The position numbers were made by a program, and so were the translations under genes. A stretch of 64,000 nt of DNA, from NCBI GenBank assembly GCA_018340375.1, contig JAFFJZ010000010.1:12462001-12526000 (forward strand). The letters run 5' to 3'. Positions 56,424 to 64,000 of the stretch are shown in pieces (position 1 is the stretch's first letter; each line of letters opens with the position of its first letter). Source of the stretch: Gonatopus flavifemur (lineage: Eukaryota; Arthropoda; Insecta; Hymenoptera; Dryinidae). The notes under the pieces are model-generated. The model did not search any database and was not told the DNA's origin. It saw only the letters and a list, made by a program, of their open reading frames with translations.

Positions 56424-57480
56424 TCTCGAGTAATACAGAAGTAGTATTTATTTCATGTTAATTATGTAAAATATTTGAATGTACATATTTATTTTTCTAC
56501 GAGCGTATTTGTAACTCTACTTGTTTCTGTCTGGGGAAAACGATATTGTTGTTCAAGTTCCTATTAAGAGGGTTGAACTCATACGATTGAAAATATTCGA
56601 TATTGAATATGTGACATACGTATCATGCATCGCTGCATCGACGATGAAACTTTGACGAAACGCTATTGGTTTTGTCTGGAATTCAGAATCTTGGCTCTTG
56701 CATGAGTTGAATTTTGAATAATTCATCGGACACGAAGTGAAATTAGAATCCATGTACATCAAAAACTTCTAATCACTGACTTCTTAGACTCATTTTATAT
56801 CCCTCGAAGAGTGCAACTCGTCCGAAAGACATGCTAATGTAAATTTGTATTCTATGAATGCAACTGTGCATGATTTAGATTAATTGATTACTTCGCGTTT
56901 GTGATTTTCACTTTATAAGGCAAAAGATCTTTGAAATTCCATGAAAATAATGACTTTCGTAGGGCATTTGTGTTCTGTAAACAGCAGAAATCCTTCACAG
57001 TTGGTGCAAATTCGTACTAGTATGTTTTTTTTGGGATAATCACACACATTCCATTGAATTGTTAATCACCAAAGTAAAACTCATAATTGTTATATATGTA
57101 TGTGTTAAGTTTTAAGATTTTGTATGATACTGTTGTGGAAATTGAATGCTGGTAACATGTTTGTGATATTGCGATTAGTTCCATTTTCCCTTGATTTCCC
57201 AATGAAAAATATAAACGTAAATGTTCAGTCTACTCGCGATCTTTAAGTTGATGTATATAATGAATCACATTGATTCTTCAAAGTCATTTCATACATTGTA
57301 TTAACGTGTACAGCTGTGCCTTAAAGATCCTGTGTGAGAAAGAAGGAGAGAAAGATATGAGATTGTTTTTGTTTCTCTGTGCAATAATTAAAACAATCAA
57401 TAAAATGTTGTTTCAACTAAAAATGATTATTGTCTTGTTTAATTTAATTCAACACGGAAACGATTGAATATCAGGATTAT
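56424..57480 (+). other. Probable 3' untranslated region and downstream flank of the nrf-6-like gene
   Basis: No coding sequence follows the TAG stop. A canonical AATAAA lies at 57399-57404, so the transcript could extend there; other AT-rich signals occur earlier. The site used cannot be decided from sequence. The first clear repeat begins at 57508. Confidence 0.45.
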
Positions 57481-57507
57481 ATTACTGCAATATTCCCACT
57501 AAATCTT

Positions 57508-58113
57508 GCGTGGAAATCAATCCTGGGCATCCTAAAGTATGTCCGAGGCCTGTAAGGGTATAAACTTGGGCATTCAATATAAGAGTTTCTCACCCGCAGC
57601 CCATGTGACTCCCAGTTGGGGTTGCTAGTGTACTCCCCGGATATTTTAATCTAATGATGCCCACCCACAGCCCATATAGGCCCTGGGCAAGCCACCATTG
57701 TTTCGCCCACGTATTGTAATTGGAGCATGCCCAGTCACACCCTATGAGATATAATAGAGGCCCTGGGTTGGCTATCATTGTTTCCCCTATTGAAAATATC
57801 TGACAGAACTGGACAACATTTTGACCCAGATCTGACAGGTTTGTCTGACATTGTTTGGTCTGTACATCAGTTTGGACACTCATGGAACTGTCAGACAGAG
57901 CCAAACAGAACCTGTCAGATCTGGGTCAAAATTAAAATTAAAAAGATCCGAGTTCAAATTTTATTTCATTATTTTGTGTATCGACAGTTTTTTTTCGTTC
58001 AGTTTTCTTTAAACATTGTGAGGAGGTAATCAACAAAAACATAGATTCAAAGCATTAAAGCATAGATCTATCAAAAGCTAACCCTCAAAGAACATTTTGC
58101 TGGAGCAAATTCA
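57508..58113. mobile_element. Deletion derivative of the CCCGTGTGGAAAT element
   Basis: About 520 bp is closely similar to 47910-48415 (GTGGAAATCAATCCTGGGCA, TTGGGGTTGCTAGTGTACTC, TGGACACTCATGGAACTG). It then jumps to AACATTTTGCTGGAGCAAAT, which in the longer copy is near 48910. The left end is shortened. Confidence 0.7.
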
Positions 58114-59419
58114 TCAACGTGAAATTTTCAGAGAGATTCAGAGAGATTCAGAGAAATTTTTTTACCAGGGATTTCTCAGGCACTTATGGCAATGTACAAT
58201 CACTCGCAGTCAAAGCACTCCTTGGTTAAACAAACCCATTGATTCCCGCCAAATCTTATTGAATCTTGCACAATGATCTTCGATCTTGTTCTGACCAAAT
58301 CCTAGTTAACCATTTTCAATGAGATGTAATCAGATGGGTATATTTTTTCAATGTGATTCTGATTGAATCTTGCAGAATGTTCTGACCAAATCCCAATTTG
58401 ATTGGATACATGTCCGACAAGATAGACTGAATCATGCTTGGGAAGGCGCACTCTTGATGTTGATGATAGTGGTAGAGTCATTTCAAAAATGAATTCAAGT
58501 ACTTGATAATCTCATCGCACAGTAAGATAAGAGAATAAATGACACTTGACACTTAAGAAATCGAAATCGCGAATGAATACATCCCAACAAAATGGATAAC
58601 AGTGCACAAATAACAAATGACTATACAACGTCATAGATGTCAATTGTTTTGTTCAATTTCATGTGAAATATATGAATCCTACAATCTCTCTCCTGAACGT
58701 CCTGAACATATTGCCATGACATATGAATTCAATTCAATTGATCGAAGAATATAATGAAATTCTCACGAAAGATGAAGATCAGAAACAATTTCTACTACAA
58801 GTTGTGAATGAATATAAAAAAATGTACCCTATTTGTACGAAACAAAATTTAATGCAAAACTAATAAAAGAGGGCGATGACCAATTACCAGAATATGAGTT
58901 ATTCTTACTGAAAAATTCAATAATTGAATGGTATGTACAAAATATGATCATGAGTATCATCGAGTTAAGTGATTTTTGATAAACGTTTTATAAACTTTGA
59001 GAGAGTTCTAGTTTTATTTGATGAACTTTGAGATATATCAGGGTTCCCCCAAAATTTGAAGAGTCACTTTCCCTGACTTTTCCTGACTTTCATTGACCAT
59101 GTTCAAAATTTTCCCTGACTCTCAAATAAGTATACCCAGATAGCACACAAGTTGCTTCAAATTGTACCAAACCAATCAATTTGTTTCTATAACTGGAAAT
59201 AGCAAATCCGAAATACTTGGAGCAAGTTGGGGTAACTTAGGACGCCACTAAGCAAACTCAACTTATAAATGAAATTGTGGAATTGTCATGATTTATGATG
59301 GAATATTGTTACAATTTACCAGTATATCGCATCGTCACCAAATTCCTCTGAATATGTATACTTCCCTATCCATATAATGGTATCAAGGGTGTATCCAGAA
59401 ATTCACTATCCTCCTTTAA
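58114..59419. other. Non-coding flank with MITE fragments
   Basis: CAGAGAGATTCAGAGA and TTTTTTTACCAGGGA near 58130-58172 match the edge of the repeat array at 63240. About 58226-58420 matches the CCCTGGTT MITE family. No gene. Confidence 0.4.
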
Positions 59420-60014
59420 CCCATTAACGCCCAGATGATCAGAATTTTCACTAACTTTTCAACGTGTTTATTTATCATGTTATCGGGCCGAGAAAAAAAA
59501 AACTCATATCACTATTTCTACGTGAAATTTTATGCTCTTTCAGAATCTGGGCTTAAAATTTCGATCAGACACTCAGAAAAAACAATATGGCCGATTTAAA
59601 CGTGAAAATTGTTGGAAAAAAATTTTTTCTGCATTTATTTCAACAATGATACCGCGAAGATATCAACTTTAAACTATGATCAGAGGTGATCATGGATCTC
59701 AAACATTGAAAAAAAATTTTTTCCAGAAAAATTCATCGACGCGTTTTTTCAAAATGGCGGCGAGAATGAAAAAATTCTATAAAAATCTTAATCTGTGGTT
59801 TCCCCGAAAACTATGAACTTTAGAAAAAAATTTCTAAGAACAAAAATGTCATAAAATCAGTGAAAGAACACTTTCAAATTATTACAGAATTTTTGGAGAC
59901 AATTTTTGAATTTTGGAAAATTCAAAAAAATCCAATTTTTCAGAAATACTTGAAAAATGTTTGAAAAAATTTCAGAATGTTTCTTGACTACTCCCTTGCT
60001 GATTCTGCGCTAAT

Positions 60015-60646
60015 AGATTGTTTTTTTCAATAGCTTCAACTGCTGCAGGTGTCAGCCCACTGGATGGGGGCCAAATCAACGAAAAACCAAATCAACGAAA
60101 CCGTTAGTTGGAAAGAATAAGACATCATACATCATACATCTCTTCCTTTTCAACCAATGGTTTCGTTGATTTGTCCTTTCGTTGATTCGGCCCCCACCCA
60201 GCCCACTATCAACTTCGAGAAGATATAGTTCAGAGGCTCGATCCAAAATTGATATACCTTTTCCGCAAGCTTTTTATTTGTACAACAAATTTATGGGTGG
60301 TGTTGACGTGCATGATGGACACTGCAATAATATACTCCCATGTATTCGTTCCAAGAAATGGACATGGGTCGTTTTTGTAAGATGTATACAGGCATCCATT
60401 ACAAATGCCCCCGTAATTTTCAATGCTACTCGTGATGGGAAGAAGAAAGTTGGGATAAAAGAGCTAAGTATTTCAATAGCTAAACATTATATTCAAAAAG
60501 CTCAAACAAGTCAAACATTCCATACACGATGTAATAGGGACAAATTGAAAAATTGTTCGAATGGGAAATGTCCAATAAGAACGAGGATTTATTGTGAAAA
60601 ATGCGAACTTTATGTGTGCAATAATTGTTGGGCGAAGAAGCATTGA
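60015..60646 (+). pseudogene. piggyBac transposase C-terminal fragment
   Basis: The frame (by removing 60062-60207, or open after it from 60182) reads STAAGVSP..., then DIPFPQAFYLYNKFMGGVDV, RSKKWTWVVFVRCIQASITN and a C-terminal Cys-rich domain (HTRCNRDKL, NCSNGKC, YCEKCELYVCNNC). MGGVD marks the region of the last catalytic Asp and the Cys pattern is the family's zinc-binding tail that contacts the ends. The N-terminal DNA-binding part and the first catalytic Asp residues are absent, so the protein cannot act alone. It ends with TGA at 60646. Confidence 0.87.
60062..60198. mobile_element. Hairpin MITE inserted in the piggyBac coding region
   Basis: The 9-bp direct repeat CAGCCCACT lies at 60053-60061 and 60199-60207. 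The insert's arms GGGGGCCAAATCAACGAAA and TTTCGTTGATTCGGCCCCC-type sequences are inverted. Excising it with one repeat joins VSP to LSTSRRYSSEAR in frame. A 9-bp target suggests a Mutator- or similar class, but the ends are too short to decide. Confidence 0.75.
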
Positions 60647-61397
60647 CGAAAAAAGGGGACTCACGAAAAAAAGCACCCCGAAACGTGAGAGGCGAGGGGA
60701 CTCACGAGAAAAAAGCACCCCAAAGGAGACAAAGTTCTATCACGTCCACGCCGTTGTCTTTGGGTAATGCTAAGAGTAGAAAAAAACAATGTATTTGCGC
60801 AGAATCAGCAAGGGAGTAGTCAAGAAACATTCTGAAATTTTTTCAAACATTTTTCAGGTATTTCTGAAAAATTGGATATTTTTGAATTTTCCAAAATTCA
60901 AAAATTGTCTCCAAAAATTCTGTAATAATTTGAGAGTGTTCTTTGACTGATTTTATGACATTTTTGTTCTTAGAAATTTTTTTCTAAAGTTCATAATTTT
61001 CGAGGAAACCACAGATTAAGATTTTTATAGAATTTTTTCATTCTCGCCGCCATTTTGAAAAAACGCGTCGATGAATTTTTCTGGAAAAAATTTTTTTCCA
61101 ATGTTTGAGATTCATGATCACCTCTGATCATAGTTTGAAGTTGATATCTTCGCGGTATCATTGTTGAAATAAATGCAGAAAAAATTTTTTTTCGACAATT
61201 TTCACGTTTTTCACGTTTAAATCGGCCATATTTTTTTTCTGCGTGTCTGATCGAAATTTTAAGCCCAGATTCCGAAAGAGCATAAAATTTCACGTAGAAA
61301 TAGTGATATGAGTTTTTTTTCTCGCCCCGATAACATGATAAATAAACACGTTGAAAAGTTAGTGAAAATTCTGATCATCTGGGCGTTAATGGGTTAA

Positions 61398-61969
61398 GGG
61401 GACTCGAGCATAAGGAAGTGGGTGACGGAAAAATTCAAATTTGGTAATGTTTGGAGGTTAAAATTTTACAATTTTATTTTTCAGCCTTCAGAAATCACTT
61501 AGCCATTCAAGGTTTGCGGCGATGTGGAACTCTAGGCATGTAATTTATTATTATTCACTTTAGGTAAGGTAGTGAATTTTTGGACATTCCCTTGAATGGT
61601 ATTACACTTCACTCTAAACAATTTGGCAGTGTTAGGTAAAGTCCACTCCGGATGGTGTTGTTTCAACACCTGACGGTGTTATTTTGACACCGTATGGCGT
61701 TATTCTAATACCATTTGGAATTATTTCAACACTGAATTCCGGAGTGGACTTTCATAGAATCCGCGCGGTGTTAATTCTGACACCGCTTTTCTTACAGTAT
61801 TTTGAGACGTTTGGGGGTGATCTACGGATTGAAATAAAATAAGCACAATCAATAGATCAATTGTGAATACTTATTCTCCTGACATCGCGTTTTGAACCAA
61901 ACCAAAGGAATGGTATTCGCAAACAAAATCGCAAGGCAATTCAATGAAATTTATACTTCACCCATACAG
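61398..61969. repeat. Flank with a CACCG/GGTGTT hairpin
   Basis: AAAGTCCACTCCGGA (61640) and TCCGGAGTGGACTTT (61738) are inverted, and the segment between repeats GGTGTTATTTTGACACC-type words, marking a short MITE at about 61627-61800. The rest is AT-rich and unassigned. Confidence 0.5.
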
Positions 61970-62228
61970 CACAAGAGTTCCCGTTATGTTCATGAATATG
62001 TATTTATTATGAATATTTTGAATTCAAAACGAACTCTCAATGAATAACTTAATGTTCAGAAAGAATTCGTATCAAGACTCCATAATGAATTCTGCGTGCA
62101 TTCAATACATTTTAATTTTGACTTCATTGAATTCTTATTGAATTCATTATTGGTCGCATAACGGCGACTATTCAGAGAGTCTTTGGGAAGTCTTTATGAA
62201 TTCAAATTGATCATTTGTGCTGGCTGGG
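61970..62228. mobile_element. AGCACAAGAG MITE
   Basis: ACCCATACAGCACAAGAG and CATTTGTGCTGGCTGGGT are diverged inverted ends. The interior GAATTCAAAA/TTGAATTC words pair locally. Confidence 0.45.
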
Positions 62229-62785
62229 TAAAAAATACAGAAATGGACATTACTCCTTGAAAATTTTCTGCTGGAATCAAATGTGTCCCTGACTTTCAAT
62301 GTCTGGGAGGGCCCTGTATATTGAATCGTTTCGGTCATATTGTCGTATATGATATAAAATTCACATTCCCACATTTGGTATATACTTTTTGGCTATATAA
62401 TCACGCTTTTCTCCAAAATCATGGGTTGCAATGATAGAGTCGCTGGGTGGAAATTGAAGGGAATTCCGCGTTCTTTCGATCAAACTATCAAGCATTTCGA
62501 TACATCTCATCGTTTTCGAGATACAGCAAGAAATTTAAAAAAAACACACAAAATTCCAAAACTTTGAGCTCTTTGCGGCACGGGTTAACATAGCTCAATC
62601 GAACTGAGGTTTTACGTACTTCATTTGGATGGGAAATGAAACCTTTTTAGGGGGTGAGACCAAAGGAATTCGAAAATTTTCAAAATAAGGGCCACCCTAA
62701 TCCGGATGGAAGCGGATAAAGAATCACCGCAAAACTCGTATACGCGCTCGAATACACCCGGATGGAAGCCCGGAAATTTCATCAG
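62229..62785. other. Non-coding flank with GGATGGAAGC words
   Basis: CCGGATGGAAGC appears at about 62701 and 62758, with complements near 63045-63070 on the far side of the next MITE. This suggests that MITE landed in an older inverted element. Confidence 0.4.
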
Positions 62786-63012
62786 CCCAAGTAGCACAGG
62801 AACATTTCAAATATTCTGCGTTCATTCCGTGATCATGCATAGAATATGCAGATGAGACTGTTTTGGATAAATTCGAAAAATATGTTCTGAGAATGTGCAC
62901 AGAATATACTTATCCAAAACAGTCTCATTCGAAGATTCTAAGAATGTTCATAAAACATGCTCAGAACTCCCAAGAACCTTCTTAGCATTTCTAACCTGTT
63001 GTGCTACTTGGG
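62786..63012. mobile_element. CCCAAGTAGCACAGG MITE, 227 bp
   Basis: CCCAAGTAGCACAGGAAC and the complement of AACCTGTTGTGCTACTTGGG are inverted. Arms include TATCCAAAACAGTCTCAT and its complement. Flanks repeat AG. Confidence 0.75.
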
Positions 63013-63239
63013 AGGGTTTGAGTTGGATTATCATCCGGATTACCATCAAGATTATCATCCGGGTTTCATCCAGTTTTCTATTCAGTTTTTTTACCAGGGA
63101 AGAAAAACTTGTTCGTGGTTCAAGTAAAATCTGCTAATTTTAAGCAAATATTCTCAAATCAAGGAAGATTTTCTTGTCCACGAGACAAGAACATCTTTTT
63201 ATTCTTGCCAGAAGAAAATATTTTTTGATCGAGCGAATC

Positions 63240-64000
63240 CCTGGTAAAAAAATCTCTCTGAATCCCTCTGAAATCTCTCTGAATTTCTCTATACTTTGGG
63301 ACAAATTTCAGAGAGATTCAGAGTAATTCCAGCGAAATTCAGAGGAAGTTAGAGAATTTTTCGATAGTGATACGTTCTGAATTCTTCAACTTTCTCTGAA
63401 TCTCTCCGCATATCACTGAATCCCTCAGAATTTTATATATTTAAATTTCAAAGCTCCCTCTGAATTTACCTGAATATCTCTAAATTTCTCTAAATCTTCC
63501 GGAATCTAATGTATTCAGTTTTCAAAGCTTCCTCTTAATTCCTCTGAATTTCTTTGAATTTCTCTGAATCTCTCTGGATTACTCTGGATCTTTCTGAATT
63601 CCTCTGGATGTTTCTAAAAAATTCCACGCACAGTTTTTCTTAATTTATCTTCCTCTGGAAGCCTCTGAAATTTCCAAAAAGCCTCTAAAATGCAGGACCA
63701 AGAATTGTACTGAATTAATTCCTCTCTGAATTCCCCAAACCCCCCCGGATCCCTCTAAATTCCTTTGAATCTCTCTGAATTTGTCTGAAAAATCCCACGC
63801 ACAATTTTTCCTAATTCGCCTGTCTCTGTGAGTCTCTGACATTCCCTGAATACCTCTGGAATCCCGAACCAAAAATTTAGCTGAATTATTTCCTCTCTGA
63901 ATTTCTCTGAATTCCTGTGAATCTCTCCGAATTACTCTGAATCTTTCTAAATTCCTCTGAATATTTCTAAAGAGTCCACGCACAATTTTTCTTAATGTAT
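63240..64000. repeat. Degenerate TCTCTGAAT array, running off the window
   Basis: From CCCTGGTAAAAAAATCTCTC onward the sequence is a series of TCTCTGAATT, CCTCTGAAT and TCTGGAT words spaced 8-12 bp. The blocks near 63600-63730 and 63780-63990 repeat each other (CCACGCACA.TTTTTC.TAA). The open frame on the minus strand is a by-product. The edge matches MITE ends elsewhere, so it is probably the inside of a large non-autonomous element. Confidence 0.65.

Larger units (their letters stand above)
59420..61393 (+). mobile_element. piggyBac-type element with about 590-bp terminal inverted repeats
   Basis: CCCATTAACGCCCAGATGAT at the left and ATCATCTGGGCGTTAATGGG at the right are flanked by TTAA (59416-59419, 61394-61397). 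The left repeat spans 59420-60010 and the right 60797-61393, and they match almost base for base. Between them lies about 790 bp encoding the C-terminal part of a piggyBac transposase, interrupted by a small hairpin element. The exact target site and CCC end support the class. Confidence 0.92.

Noticed and set aside
63645..63983. 112-codon minus-strand frame rich in Arg and Glu
   Set aside because: It is a translation of the TCTCTGAAT array; its periodicity is that of the repeat.

Overview
The window looks like nuclear DNA from an insect. It is AT-rich, with GT-AG introns, at least five mariner transposases plus one relic, two non-LTR retrotransposons, a tRNA-derived SINE, and piggyBac, hAT and pogo-type elements. 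A parasitoid or other hymenopteran is my best guess from this repertoire, but the sequence does not prove it. I see nothing prokaryotic or viral.

The window holds one host gene I can support. It is a nose-resistant-to-fluoxetine (nrf-6-like) multipass acyltransferase on the + strand, spread over 44 kb (12077-56423). Eleven coding exons were joined by eye. Every junction has GT-AG borders and compatible phase, giving an unbroken 645-residue C-terminal part: extracellular cysteine-rich NRF domain (two exons), then an acyltransferase-3 membrane domain, then a short polar tail. The 5' exon(s) with start codon and signal peptide were not found and may lie upstream of the window.

Layout. 1-12076: transposon-on-transposon DNA, including a TA-flanked composite (679-4217) four layers deep and an apparently intact mariner (8170-9491). 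12325-29679: a 17.4-kb intron with a 5'-truncated LINE (18272-20745), many foldback MITEs, a piggyBac-like foldback (22866-23494) and a hAT-like element (27364-28098) inside a 66-bp tandem array. 29898-36946: a second large intron with a LINE split by an AGATCT-rich MITE (33064-35357). 37230-46624: clustered exons separated by introns holding three mariners, two of them nested inside MITEs and one interrupted by a SINE. 46768-56148: a 9.4-kb intron with a fifth mariner and a pogo-type relic. 56424-64000: 3' flank with a piggyBac derivative carrying about 590-bp terminal inverted repeats (59420-61393), ending in a degenerate TCTCTGAAT-type array.

The unifying feature is the transposon ecology. 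More than ten short families end in CAC...GTG or CCC...GGG, many flanked by duplicated TA. Such ends and targets fit mobilisation by Tc1/mariner-class transposases, but no partner transposase with matching ends is visible here. I found no clearly new enzymatic system. The most noteworthy items are the nested insertions, the long-TIR piggyBac, and a large membrane acyltransferase gene whose introns have absorbed the elements.
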